Positions 16,964-26,222 of a stretch of DNA of 64,000 nucleotides are shown here, piece after piece. This DNA is from BOG-224 sp963783505 (lineage in GTDB: Bacteria > Acidobacteriota > Terriglobia > Bryobacterales > Bryobacteraceae). Numbering within the stretch: position 1 is the first letter of the stretch; the number at the start of each line of letters is the position of its first letter. The DNA is taken from contig CAWAOP010000022.1 of NCBI GenBank assembly GCA_963783505.1, forward strand, positions 113,384 to 177,383, written 5' to 3'. The translations under genes were made by a program, and so were the position numbers. The notes beneath the pieces are model-generated. The model did no database searches. It was not told the DNA's origin and worked only from the letters and a program-made list of their open reading frames with translations.

Positions 16964-19744
16964 TCACGAACCCATGGCAGCGGCGCGGCGCATTCCAGGA
17001 TTCAACGGCAGGTCGTAGCCGATCAGGCAAAACTGATCGAGCGCAAAGAGCACGACGGATTCGTCTCCTTGCTGGATTGCGAGGCGGCGCTCCTTGCGCC
17101 AGGGGGTTGTGTAGTCGCCGATTCCGACCAAGTGGCTCGCCTGAGCCGGAGTGAAACCGTTTCCCAAAGGCAACTGAATGGACTGCCGGGCGCTATTCAG
17201 ATCGCGGTTCCCCGTATAGATGAAGTTCTCCGTCTTCAAGCAGTCGAGGATAGCCGGCGTCCAGGTGGAGGCCGGATAATTCACCAACCGGTTGAGCGCA
17301 GTGTTGTTCGTGTCGTGAGGATAGAGAACCTCGAAGCGCGCCGTTGGGTAGCTCGCGCGGACATAGCTCATGATCGACTGGGTGAATTGCCCGATCAGCG
17401 TTGGCAGGAAGACGCATTCAGAAGGAAAGTCGCTTGGTGAGGAGTTCTGGCTCGGAATTACGCCCATAGGGCGTCCATACTGCGCCTGAAATGCGCTCGA
17501 AGTGTACGCATCGTAAAACGGCATACCGGACGCCGCCGCGTTGTACCACCACTGGACCTCGCCGAATTGCAGGTAAGGGCGGAGCCCGGCCGCAGTCATG
17601 AGCCCGGCCATTTCCAGATAGGCTTCCTGCCAGAATGCCAGGCTCGTCGGCGAGAAGTTCGTCTGTAGGGCGGGCGTACTCACCAACGTTGGGTCACCAT
17701 TCGGATAGCGCTGGGCTATTCCGGTCTGGACGGTTGGATCGCCGTGCTGCAACTCCATTGAGAACGCCGCGGCCGCATCGATGCCGTATTCCCTCAAAGC
17801 CGCAAAGTAACTCGCGTGCCAGTCCCGGGCTGCGCGGTTGAGTCGTGGTGACGCTGCAAGATCGGTGCGCCATCCTTGAGCCCACGCCATGGTTGACAAA
17901 TCACCGTCTAGACCGCCCGATAATGCGCCACTAGCCTGCGCGGTGAAGGTAGCGCTGCCGCTTGTATCGGCGGATACCGAAAGCCCGTTTCCGGCCGTAC
18001 CCAAGGCGCGTGCCCAAATAGTGAGCGTCGCGCCGTTGGCCACGCCGCGGACCGCGGTTGCGCCGGCGTTTAGCTCTAGAGCGAGAGCTAGAGCGATGCT
18101 CGCCGCGGTATCCGCAATCAAGTTGAGGTGCTGATAGCTCGTTCCCGCAATTTGCAGATTCGTGTACGCGCCAAATTCCGGAGTTCCGGTGAAGACTACC
18201 GTAGCGGACGCATACTGGCTTCCTGGCCGGGTCAGCTCATAGAACCACATCGCCCCTGCGTAGTGATTTGCCCGCCCTTGAAACCCAAGCGTGTTGATGA
18301 GCCAAGCTGTACGTTCGGGCGCCAAAGCGAGGGAGTGCTCGGTATCCCAGTCTGTTGCCAAAGTAGTGCGAGGAGTTGCGGCGAATACCGGCAGGCTCGT
18401 TGTCGGATATGCGATCTCGAAGAAATCGAAGTAGAAGACTCCGGCGCCCGTCTGGGTCGCCGTGATCGTATGGACCCCGGCGCTGGCGTCAGCTACCTTA
18501 ATCCGAACCAGCGAATCCTCCTCGCCGGTCATCGCCAGAGTCTGACTGCTCATTGCGCCATCGAACGAAATCGCTATTTGAGCGCCCGCCGTGCTGTCGC
18601 TCCGGAACATCCGCGTTCCGAGGTACACGGAGTGGCTGGAGTTGGCTGTGTAGGAGTACGCGACGGAAGCTCCAATGGAACTGGTGGTGCGGATTGAACC
18701 CCCTGAGTAATTTCCAATCGCTGAAGCCTGCCACGCGCCGCTCCACGTCAGGGACTTATCGGAGTCTTCCACTCGCCGGCTTCCCGGTCCGGCGACGGAG
18801 TACTGGGTGTTCGCACCGGTAACCCTCCAGTTCGAAATCACAACCTGGAACTCCCTGCGCGCAAAAATGTCGGTCTGCTGATTTGGCGCCCAAGTCCAGC
18901 GCATCTTCCGGACCGACTGAGTCGGCACCTGCGCCAGCATGGTAAAGTCGGGTCCCACGTAGCCCTGAAGGTTGCTGAAATCCAGATTCACCGTCCAGGC
19001 GCTGGGCGATGCGCCGCCTGCCATGAGCTGCCAAGCAGGCGTCCAGGTCTCGGTTCCGGACCCGCTGACGTTGGCGTATACGCCGACTCGGTTCCCGTTT
19101 GCTCCTGACGAAACCGCATACTGCAAGGTAATCTGCGCGCCGTTCGCCGCCGCGGACATTCCGGTATCGGCCGCGCTTGCGTTAATGGAATCAGCCAGGC
19201 CCTGCGCCACTCCTGCAAGCGTGTCGTTGTAATACATCATGTGCGTGGCGTGGCGCAGCCAAGGCGAGACTCCGTCTCCAGCTTCCCACACGAGCTCGAC
19301 GTAATCGGAGGCGGTGACCGCACCGCCTAGCGCGAACGCCGCTTGCGCGGAACTGAAGCCGCCCACTGCGGCGGTTGCGTAATTCAGGAGTGGAACTTTG
19401 TATTCCAGTTCCGCTCCGTCCGCGCCAGACGCCCAAATGCGAAGGAAAGGCCAGTCCACGGTCGGCCACAAATTGCAGTCCATTGCCATGCAGCTTTGGC
19501 GCGCTTCCTGATAGGAAAGCCGGATGCCGCTCAGGTCGCCGTCGGGCAGGCAGCGCAACGTCGGATGCTCGTGGACGTTGTCTCGGTTCCACTCGACAAC
19601 CGCCCAGTCTGTCTGTTGGCGAAATGAACCCGAAACGGTAAAGCCGGTCGTGTTGGTTTGGCTGAGCGCGGCCACAGCGCTCGGCTGCTGGAAATAGCAT
19701 TGAAGATCGCGGTCCGGCCGCAGTTTTGTGAGTGAGTCCGGCAT
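16964..19744 (-). CDS. Phage tail-tip/fibre protein with TIM-barrel-like (glycosidase-like) C-terminal domain
   Basis: 926 residues, last gene of the phage cluster. The N-terminal third is beta-rich. The middle has two sandwich-like modules (residues about 330-460 resemble a carbohydrate-binding module). The C-terminal third contains LREYGIDAAAAFSMELQHGD, LRPYLQFGEVQWWYN and MSYVRASYPTARFEVLYPHD, a pattern like the TIM-barrel domains of tail proteins in gene transfer agents and related phages. It starts by a TGATG overlap with the gpJ-like gene. It probably contacts or digests the host surface; catalytic residues were not proven. Confidence 0.65.
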   Translation of the reverse strand: MPDSLTKLRPDRDLQCYFQQPSAVAALSQTNTTGFTVSGSFRQQTDWAVVEWNRDNVHEHPTLRCLPDGDLSGIRLSYQEARQSCMAMDCNLWPTVDWPFLRIWASGADGAELEYKVPLLNYATAAVGGFSSAQAAFALGGAVTASDYVELVWEAGDGVSPWLRHATHMMYYNDTLAGVAQGLADSINASAADTGMSAAANGAQITLQYAVSSGANGNRVGVYANVSGSGTETWTPAWQLMAGGASPSAWTVNLDFSNLQGYVGPDFTMLAQVPTQSVRKMRWTWAPNQQTDIFARREFQVVISNWRVTGANTQYSVAGPGSRRVEDSDKSLTWSGAWQASAIGNYSGGSIRTTSSIGASVAYSYTANSSHSVYLGTRMFRSDSTAGAQIAISFDGAMSSQTLAMTGEEDSLVRIKVADASAGVHTITATQTGAGVFYFDFFEIAYPTTSLPVFAATPRTTLATDWDTEHSLALAPERTAWLINTLGFQGRANHYAGAMWFYELTRPGSQYASATVVFTGTPEFGAYTNLQIAGTSYQHLNLIADTAASIALALALELNAGATAVRGVANGATLTIWARALGTAGNGLSVSADTSGSATFTAQASGALSGGLDGDLSTMAWAQGWRTDLAASPRLNRAARDWHASYFAALREYGIDAAAAFSMELQHGDPTVQTGIAQRYPNGDPTLVSTPALQTNFSPTSLAFWQEAYLEMAGLMTAAGLRPYLQFGEVQWWYNAAASGMPFYDAYTSSAFQAQYGRPMGVIPSQNSSPSDFPSECVFLPTLIGQFTQSIMSYVRASYPTARFEVLYPHDTNNTALNRLVNYPASTWTPAILDCLKTENFIYTGNRDLNSARQSIQLPLGNGFTPAQASHLVGIGDYTTPWRKERRLAIQQGDESVVLFALDQFCLIGYDLPLNPGMRRAAAMGS

Positions 19745-22700
19745 CAGAGGCGAATGAGAACCGTCAGATCGGCTCCCGGGTTGGTCTGGCCGATAGTGAC
19801 TACGGAGAGGGTGATGGTCGATCCCGCCGCCAGAGGCGGAAGCTGGTATCCAGGGGCGCTATCCGACGTCGTAGCACTCCGCGCGAAGTTCAACGTGCAA
19901 TAGATGTTGCCGTTGACATTCACGTAGACTTGAACCGGTTGGTCGGCGGCTGTGCCGAGCACGGCGTAAACGTCTCGCACGGAGTGCGATTCGTCTACTA
20001 CCAGCGCAGGAGCCGCCGACTGGTCGACCGCCAAGTACCCTTCGACCTGTATCGTGTACTGGCCTCCTGCGAGGGTCCGCAATCCTTGTTCGGCGACTGC
20101 CGTAAAGCAGGCGCTGCTGGTTGGCCCGACTCCGTTCTGATTCGTCGCGAACAGCTCGGCGCTTGCTATGCGGGCGTCAGGCAGCGAGATCCCATAGCTC
20201 CAGCTTCCGCTGTACGGGCTGCCAAAGAACTCAGGTGGAAATGGCGCAACAGCAGCAAGACCCGCCAGGTGGTACACAGGTGTCTGGGTCTGGTGCAACG
20301 CGGCTACGCTTCCGTTGACGCCGCGCGCCACATGGTAAGACGTACCATTGTTCTGAACGGCTAGGACTTGCAGCACTTCCCTGTCGATTTGGAGGTAAGC
20401 CCCCGGTTGCGCCGGCCCGGCCTGTGACAGCGATATGGTCGTACCCGCAAGGCCAACCTGGCTACCGAGGGTGATCGACGGCGTACCCTGTAACTCGTCC
20501 CAGTAGTACAGCGTCAGTGTTGCAGAGGCGATGGTTCGCGTGTTCGTGAGGCTCGTGAATGATACGCCGCTCAACTCGACCGTACCACCCTGTCGCCCCG
20601 CGCTCAGCGTGAAGAATGGCGCGGGCGGCAGGCCGGGGTCCGCGGCCCCAGCGCCCCCAATCTGATACCGCGTCACAATTGAAAGTTCCGGCTGGCACTC
20701 CACATCGTTGGCGTTCGCGGCGCGTCCCGTGATATGCGCCGTCTCCCCTGGCCGGTTGGGGAGGCCGAACTGCACGGAAGGTCCGTTGCTCTGTGCCCCG
20801 AATTGCCACCCGCTGTCCGCTACCACGAAGTAACTTGTCGCGTCCGGCTCCGTCGTCCATGCCGGTGAAACGGTCAGAGTAGTGGCCGTGCTCGAGGTAA
20901 CGACGCGCTCCTGCCCAGCGCCGGTCCCCCGCGTAATTCGCGCGACCATTCCGTTGTATGCGTTCGCTGCCAGTTGCAGGGACTGGCTCCCCACCGTGCT
21001 GCCAGACTGCGCGGTCGCCGCAGTTTCCGGCAGTTGCTCCAGTCGCCAATGGAAATTCGCATGATCGAAATTCGGATCCGGCAGCCCAATCAACTGTGTC
21101 GGAAGTCCTGGGTCCGTAATCTGGCAAGCGGGCGCCTGGTTCGATGCGATGCGGTACATTTGCGCGGGGTTGATGCCTCGGTACACGTTGAACGAGGCAG
21201 TGCCTGGCGCTAAGCTCACCCCTGTAAGGGTAACCGCGCTCGAATTCGCGGCGATAGCCGCCTTCACTACGAACGAAGGCGCGCTCTCCTCGCCGGACGC
21301 GTCTACGCCCGTGATCGCATAATACAGGATTTGTCCGGCTGTAAAGGTTCCGCCTCCGGCCACCCCGGGTACCAGACTTACCAACGGAACCCCAGGCCCG
21401 GTCGGTGACGGGCTCGGTGGCGGCGTAAAAGTGACTGTCACATTCGTAGTCGCGCCGCCGCTGCCTCCGGCCACAGCCTCTAGGACTCCAAACTGTGGAT
21501 TCCCGATCGAGTCGAGAATCGCGCCCACCAGAGGTTTGGGAATACCTATTCCGGCATTGCTCTGCCACCCGGCGCCCGATCCAGACCCCACTTGTCCATT
21601 GGTGTCCGCGTACCACGAGTCGTCGTGCATTTGCGCGGTAATCGTGGTCACTCGATAGTTGGTCCCTGGAGCCACCTTTAAGACTCGGAAGGGCTGCCGC
21701 TGAAATCCCTCCTTTAGGTAAGTGACCGTGATCAGGTCGCCTGGCCGCACGCCGAGAGCTTTCACGCTGGTCTCGAACTCGATGTAAGTGTTTCCGAGGA
21801 CCGACTTGTTCAGAGCCAGCGTCAAGATGCGGGCAGCCTGATCGTAATGGGGCAGGCCATACGCGGTGGACATAGCAGAAATCTCCTGACCGCACCGGGT
21901 TACATCGTCAGCATCCACGATTGAGAAGCTGTCCTGCTGATACCCATTCATCGAGTCCTGATATTCCACGCTGAAGTAATTCGGTGAGTCTGCCACACTA
22001 CGCGAATAGACCCGAACGCTCGGCTCGCCGGTCGGCTTCCGCAGTATGCCGCCGTATCCATTCGTTCCGTCCCCGAAGTCATAGCTCGGCCAGCCCCCGC
22101 TCAATTGTTGCGTGCTGTTGGACCAAGCAGGCTGCGCGGGTGATTCCGCGGCGATGGTGTTCTCCACCCGAAGCTGGACCAGACCAGTCGGACCATAGGT
22201 CATCAGCAGCCGAGACGCGCTGCGAACTCCGCGCGCTACGTCGCCGGCGCTTCGCCGTTTGGTCAGTGCAAAGTTGCACTGAAACCGGGGGATCTGGATC
22301 GGATTCCCGTTGAGGTCCAGCGCATTGATCAGTTCGTCGCAGTATGCCGCCGTCGTCGCAAAGCTGGGGATGTCGATTTCCGAAGGGCTCCATCCCATTC
22401 GTCGGAGAATATCCAACAAAATCCAGGCAGGGTTGCTGCTGAATTGTTGGCCGATTTTCGTTCCGTCGCTTCCATAGATCGAAACCTGGAGTCCTTGAAC
22501 CAACACCTTCACGCTGGGAATGGTCGTACCGCTGTTGATCTGGTTGGGAACAACCACGGCAAGGTAGGCCATGCTGCCGTAAGGGTCGCCCAGCGGATTA
22601 CCGCTGCTATCCGTGAAATTGAGGTCGAAATTTCCAGACCGTTGGCCGAGCGACACGATGTTATACCAGCCCGTCGCCGTCATGTTCAAGCCGCCGATTC

Positions 22701-23622
22701 CCTCTGGGATTGCGTAGCCGTTCACCAGGACCGTCAACACGCTGGTCATGTAGCCAATTCCAAGCAGGACTTCCATTCGCGTCAGATTGCCATCATTGCG
22801 TTCGAATACAACCGGCGGCTCGAACCACGCAGTTCCGTACACCATCGGGACAAAATCGTTGTACCGCGCCACATTCGGCGTCACCGCCGAAAGTTGGTAA
22901 TCTTTGCCGGTCGCGCGAACCATAATAGCGGGCGGGACGAACTCGATGCCGCCGAAGTTCAGAAACATTCCTCGCGTCTGGCAGTCGCTCCGCGCGTGGC
23001 CACAACTCGTGAAGGGGGCGCTCCCGTTCAGCGTACCTGTCCCGCCAGCCATATCCGCCGAATAGCCACACCGATAGAACTGTGAGTATTGCCCGTCCGC
23101 TCCGCCGCTTACTGCCTCTTGGCGCTGGGCGGCGGTTGCCGGAAACTGCCACGGGCAGCGGCGCTGAATTCGAACCTGCGGCAGAAGCGCTCTCTGCATA
23201 CTGAGGCGGTTGGTCGCGGAGAGCCTGAATGTGGCTTCCCGGATTTCGACGGGTGGGTCGCAAATCCCCTGGAAGATCACGGCAACATCGCTAGTCGGGG
23301 CCTGACTGCAAAGGTTGTAGAACACAAAGCTAACGGAGAGCTGCGCGCCTTTCCATCCCGTCGCTCGCTCTATTTCGGAAAAGTGTGAATCGGCGTTCGC
23401 TAGCGTGACTGATACCTGCGGTATCCCATCCACCCCTTGGGCCGTCGCCGCCTGCATCTCAAACACGTTTTGGCTCAGTACGCGCGCTTGATATTCAACG
23501 CCGCCGACAGTAGCTGCGTGGGTGCTCCACTTCTCCGTTTGTCCACTGATTAGCGTGCAGGTGAACAGCAATAACGGCGTGTCTGTGACGGCAGCCTCTT
23601 TTAGGTCATAAATGGTTGACAT
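19744..23622 (-). CDS. Fused gpL/gpJ-like phage tail-tip protein with Cys-rich (Fe-S-type) motif
   Basis: 1292 residues. The N-terminal part carries four cysteines in the order CPWQFPAT, YRCGYS, SCGHARSDCQTRG. This is the arrangement of the C-terminal [4Fe-4S] site of lambda gpL-like tail-tip proteins. The middle (about residues 230-640) has gpJ/hub-like features, including LRPGDLITVTYLKEGFQRQP-like beta segments. Towards the C-terminus lie fibronectin-like repeats. This would be the baseplate hub and tip to which fibres attach. The fusion of L-like and J-like parts is compact. It overlaps the upstream minor tail gene by 17 nt. Confidence 0.7.
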   Translation of the reverse strand: MSTIYDLKEAAVTDTPLLLFTCTLISGQTEKWSTHAATVGGVEYQARVLSQNVFEMQAATAQGVDGIPQVSVTLANADSHFSEIERATGWKGAQLSVSFVFYNLCSQAPTSDVAVIFQGICDPPVEIREATFRLSATNRLSMQRALLPQVRIQRRCPWQFPATAAQRQEAVSGGADGQYSQFYRCGYSADMAGGTGTLNGSAPFTSCGHARSDCQTRGMFLNFGGIEFVPPAIMVRATGKDYQLSAVTPNVARYNDFVPMVYGTAWFEPPVVFERNDGNLTRMEVLLGIGYMTSVLTVLVNGYAIPEGIGGLNMTATGWYNIVSLGQRSGNFDLNFTDSSGNPLGDPYGSMAYLAVVVPNQINSGTTIPSVKVLVQGLQVSIYGSDGTKIGQQFSSNPAWILLDILRRMGWSPSEIDIPSFATTAAYCDELINALDLNGNPIQIPRFQCNFALTKRRSAGDVARGVRSASRLLMTYGPTGLVQLRVENTIAAESPAQPAWSNSTQQLSGGWPSYDFGDGTNGYGGILRKPTGEPSVRVYSRSVADSPNYFSVEYQDSMNGYQQDSFSIVDADDVTRCGQEISAMSTAYGLPHYDQAARILTLALNKSVLGNTYIEFETSVKALGVRPGDLITVTYLKEGFQRQPFRVLKVAPGTNYRVTTITAQMHDDSWYADTNGQVGSGSGAGWQSNAGIGIPKPLVGAILDSIGNPQFGVLEAVAGGSGGATTNVTVTFTPPPSPSPTGPGVPLVSLVPGVAGGGTFTAGQILYYAITGVDASGEESAPSFVVKAAIAANSSAVTLTGVSLAPGTASFNVYRGINPAQMYRIASNQAPACQITDPGLPTQLIGLPDPNFDHANFHWRLEQLPETAATAQSGSTVGSQSLQLAANAYNGMVARITRGTGAGQERVVTSSTATTLTVSPAWTTEPDATSYFVVADSGWQFGAQSNGPSVQFGLPNRPGETAHITGRAANANDVECQPELSIVTRYQIGGAGAADPGLPPAPFFTLSAGRQGGTVELSGVSFTSLTNTRTIASATLTLYYWDELQGTPSITLGSQVGLAGTTISLSQAGPAQPGAYLQIDREVLQVLAVQNNGTSYHVARGVNGSVAALHQTQTPVYHLAGLAAVAPFPPEFFGSPYSGSWSYGISLPDARIASAELFATNQNGVGPTSSACFTAVAEQGLRTLAGGQYTIQVEGYLAVDQSAAPALVVDESHSVRDVYAVLGTAADQPVQVYVNVNGNIYCTLNFARSATTSDSAPGYQLPPLAAGSTITLSVVTIGQTNPGADLTVLIRL

Positions 23623-24385
23623 AGACGATGTTCAACGTGCAGGAGTGGTTGTTAACGCCTAAGGAAACTACGTCGAGTTGGTCATTTCCCAGGCGCGCAT
23701 TCTCGTACACCCCACTGGCTATCGAAGTCTTGTATGTTGACGCACTCGCTTGCGCCTCAGCTTGCATTCCATAAATAGCTACGCTAGCACCGGCCTGTAT
23801 CGACAGCGCGAAGGTAGTCGAGAGCGAAGTAGCGTCGCCGTCAGCCGTAAACGCGATCCGGCGCCAGGATGGACCCACTGACCGCGTCGTCTGACTGGGG
23901 CCAATGAGCATGGCAACTGCGCCGGGGGTGTCTGCGCGAACGTATGCGCTCAGGCAGTAGAGGTATGCGCCCGGAGCCGCTAGCGTCTGAGTAATGCTCT
24001 GCGCAGCCGCTCCGGAATTCGTCAGGCGCCACGCCTGCGTCCCTCCGGCCGGATCTGGAACCGCGCTCGCCAATGCGATTGCTGGACCCTTTGCCCAAGA
24101 TGCATCGGCCAGATTCCCGCTTTGCGCAAACAGGTTCGCCGTGGGGTCAACAAAGGTAAATGCGTTCAGCGATCCTTCACTCTGCGCGAAGAACCGCTCA
24201 ATCGACGCCAGTTCTGGGTCGCTAAGTCCTGCGTATTGAAGTTGCCAGCCTACGATTTCCCCTGAAGGGTCCGCCAGCTTTATCGTGCTTCCATCCGAGG
24301 CTGCGTTCAGCACGGTTCGCATCTTCGTGGTCTTCTGAATCGGGAATTGGCTCAAGGCCCCCGTGCCGAGCTGAGGAAAGGTCAT
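23606..24385 (-). CDS. Phage minor tail protein with carbohydrate-binding-like insert
   Basis: The N-terminal 80 residues (FPQLGTGALSQFPIQKTTK, then LSDPELASIERFFAQSEGSL) resemble the short upstream tail gene and DUF2460/gpM-like minor tail proteins, which connect tube and tip. After residue 90 comes a beta-sandwich typical of carbohydrate-binding modules (SAYVRADTPGAVAML, SWRRIAFTADGD). 259 residues. It lies between the gpM-like gene and the gpL/J fusion, the usual place for a tail-tip adaptor. The exact family is uncertain. Confidence 0.6.
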   Translation of the reverse strand: MTFPQLGTGALSQFPIQKTTKMRTVLNAASDGSTIKLADPSGEIVGWQLQYAGLSDPELASIERFFAQSEGSLNAFTFVDPTANLFAQSGNLADASWAKGPAIALASAVPDPAGGTQAWRLTNSGAAAQSITQTLAAPGAYLYCLSAYVRADTPGAVAMLIGPSQTTRSVGPSWRRIAFTADGDATSLSTTFALSIQAGASVAIYGMQAEAQASASTYKTSIASGVYENARLGNDQLDVVSLGVNNHSCTLNIVYVNHL

Positions 24386-24392
24386 AGCTGAA

Positions 24393-24749
24393 TTAACGGT
24401 TCTCCGTAACCGTAAGCCGCGTCGAGCCGTTCAGTTCCGCTCGCGAAGTAGTATTCAGGTCGTCGGAGGCCAGGCTGCAGCTCTGATAAGTCGTTCCATC
24501 CCAAGGGTTGGCGAAAGTGAAGCTCCCGAATCTGCCCTCTTCGGCGACCGCGAAGTTCTGGAATGCGGCCACCTCCGCCTCATCCAGTTGGTTGAAAGGG
24601 AAGTCCCAGCTATGCAGCGGACTGCCGCAGTCCCTGTAGCGCTGTTCCGTGCCGTCCACGAATCGATGGATCTCGTTTTGGTATCGAACCGTCCGCTTAG
24701 CGGGGTATTGGGCGGCTGAGTTCGTCTTGAGTGTTGGAAATTGGGCCAT
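24393..24749 (-). CDS. Phage minor tail protein (gpM/DUF2460-like)
   Basis: 118 residues: FPTLKTNSAAQYPAKRTVRY, then HSWDFPFNQLDEAEVAAFQN and GSFTFANPWDGTTYQSC. The F-x-D-P/N-P-W pattern and a WDF motif are typical of small minor tail proteins that sit between tape measure and tip. It shares its fold-like beginning with the next gene downstream, so the two are probably duplicates, one carrying a binding-module insert. Gaps to the flanking genes are 3 and 7 nt. Confidence 0.6.
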   Translation of the reverse strand: MAQFPTLKTNSAAQYPAKRTVRYQNEIHRFVDGTEQRYRDCGSPLHSWDFPFNQLDEAEVAAFQNFAVAEEGRFGSFTFANPWDGTTYQSCSLASDDLNTTSRAELNGSTRLTVTENR

Positions 24750-24752
24750 AGG

Positions 24753-25460
24753 CTACAAGTCATTCACTACGTCATTAATCGGATTTAGGTTGAGCATGGC
24801 ATTCCGGACGGCCGCTGCTATGTCGCTGCTGCGATCCATTAGGGATTGTGCATCGAGCGCTTGCACGTTTACCGTGATCTGGGCCGCCGCCCCTGCGCCG
24901 CTTTGCTGGCTCGGCGCATCGGGAGGGGTTGGCCCCGTCGCCATGCCCTGGGATTGCGCCGGAACGTTGCTGATTGTAGGCGAGGGGTCCCCGACAGTTG
25001 ACCCGCCTCCGTCGTAGGCGCTCCAAACGTCCGATAGGCTTGCTGACGAATCGCCGTACGCGCGCGGCAGCCCATATTGGTCCGAGTCTCCGCCAGCTAA
25101 GCCCGATGGCGACCATGAGGTTTCGACGTCTACGGGTGTCGGCATAGCGTACTTCTGCAGTTCCGGTTGAGAGCTCGATCCTCCGCCCCCGAACAGGCCC
25201 TCTAGGCCGCCTATCAGTCCGCCGAGACCAAATCCGCTCTCCAATACGTTCAGTACCGTCGATCCCCCGGCGCCGCCGGATTCACTCTGGCTGTTGCTGG
25301 TGGCTGGAGGCCGCACAGTCCCGCTGGCCCCTTCGACGGCGTTCTGCAGAGCCTCCACCAGTCCCTCTGTATCTTCCTGCGTGGACTGATAGTCGCTTGA
25401 GCTCAGCGCTTGGATCGCGCTAAAGTCGTCGAGAAGCGTATCTTGACTGTTTCTGCCCAT
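24753..25460 (-). CDS. Putative short tape-measure or tail-length protein
   Basis: 235 residues starting MGRNSQDTLLDDFSAIQ; GGAGAACGACG precedes the ATG. It occupies the tape-measure position between the chaperone pair and the minor tail genes. It has a glycine-rich hydrophobic middle (LESGFGLGGLIGGLEGLFGG), a Ser/Pro-rich region and an Ala-rich amphipathic end (LMDRSSDIAAAVRNAMLNL). Ordinary siphophage tape measures are several times longer, so the tail would be very short if this is one. No homology was recognised; the call rests on gene order. Confidence 0.45.
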   Translation of the reverse strand: MGRNSQDTLLDDFSAIQALSSSDYQSTQEDTEGLVEALQNAVEGASGTVRPPATSNSQSESGGAGGSTVLNVLESGFGLGGLIGGLEGLFGGGGSSSQPELQKYAMPTPVDVETSWSPSGLAGGDSDQYGLPRAYGDSSASLSDVWSAYDGGGSTVGDPSPTISNVPAQSQGMATGPTPPDAPSQQSGAGAAAQITVNVQALDAQSLMDRSSDIAAAVRNAMLNLNPINDVVNDL

Positions 25461-25779
25461 CGTCGTTCTCCGATGCGAATTCGTTCTCGAGAATCGTAAA
25501 GGCGTCCGCCTGCCTTGCGCTGAGCTTGTCGAATTCAATTCCTCCAAACCGCCGCCGGGCGAAAAACTCCTCAACCAGCGTCACGCTCTCCGGCGTGATA
25601 TATGACTTGGGGCACTCCATAAGGGCAATTCCCTTTCTCGCCCAGACCGGCGCCGCATTTCCGCGCTCCGTGATGTTCTCCCAACCGCACCGCCGTCTCT
25701 TCTCCAGACCGGATCGTCGGCAGGCGTCGCACTTCCAACCGGTCTGGTTGGAGAATTGAAAGTGGAAGGCGACGATCAA
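25420..25779 (-). CDS. Phage protein with putative zinc-binding CxxC...C motif (after tail chaperone)
   Basis: 119 residues from a TTG at 25779 whose bases overlap the stop of the upstream gene (TTGA). The N-terminal WKCDACRRSGLEKRRRCGW looks like a small metal-binding site. The second half reads CPKSYITPESVTLVEEFFAR, then FDKLSARQADAFTILENE. The location directly after the tail assembly chaperone suits a frameshift-type second chaperone product, but here it is a separate coupled gene. An internal ATG at 25620 with GGGAA upstream is an alternative start. The function is unknown. Confidence 0.55.
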   Translation of the reverse strand: MIVAFHFQFSNQTGWKCDACRRSGLEKRRRCGWENITERGNAAPVWARKGIALMECPKSYITPESVTLVEEFFARRRFGGIEFDKLSARQADAFTILENEFASENDDGQKQSRYASRRL

Positions 25780-26141
25780 TTTTTTCGTTCAGCCTCGGTT
25801 AGGCCTGCCTCCGCCCGCACCGCAGCCAAAGCCTCGCGGAACAGGTTCTCCGGCCCCGATTCAGCCAGCAACTCCGGACTGGCCGCGGCTCCGTCGAGAT
25901 CGAGCCCCGATATGCCTCGCAGTCCCCACATAACCCAGAGTTTGTCGATCTCTGCCCGAGCCAAGGCCGCATCCATCTTGTCGTCTGGCTTGCTCCCGGC
26001 CCCCAGGTACTCCATTTTCCGCGCCAGTTCGCGAATTCTGCGCATCAAGTCCAGTCGCCGTGCGAATGACATCTTAATCACGGTGTACTGAACCCCCGGT
26101 GCAGCTACCGAGTCGACTACCTTTAGGCTTTCGTAAGTCAC
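25776..26141 (-). CDS. Phage tail assembly chaperone-like protein
   Basis: 121 residues starting from a GTG at 26141 preceded by GGGAGG (VTYESLKVVDSVAAPGVQYT). A basic helical middle (FARRLDLMRRIRELARKMEY) and an acidic end follow. Size, helical character and place between tail tube and tape measure match tail assembly chaperones. It is coupled to the next gene by a 4-bp overlap. An upstream TTG at 26174 in the same frame lacks a ribosome-binding site. Confidence 0.55.
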   Translation of the reverse strand: MTYESLKVVDSVAAPGVQYTVIKMSFARRLDLMRRIRELARKMEYLGAGSKPDDKMDAALARAEIDKLWVMWGLRGISGLDLDGAAASPELLAESGPENLFREALAAVRAEAGLTEAERKN

Positions 26142-26222
26142 GAATCCTCCCGCCGAGCGAAGCCGATGATCCAAGTTGAGAAGACGCGCTATGATACAGC
26201 GCCCGTCAGCAGCGCGAATGCT

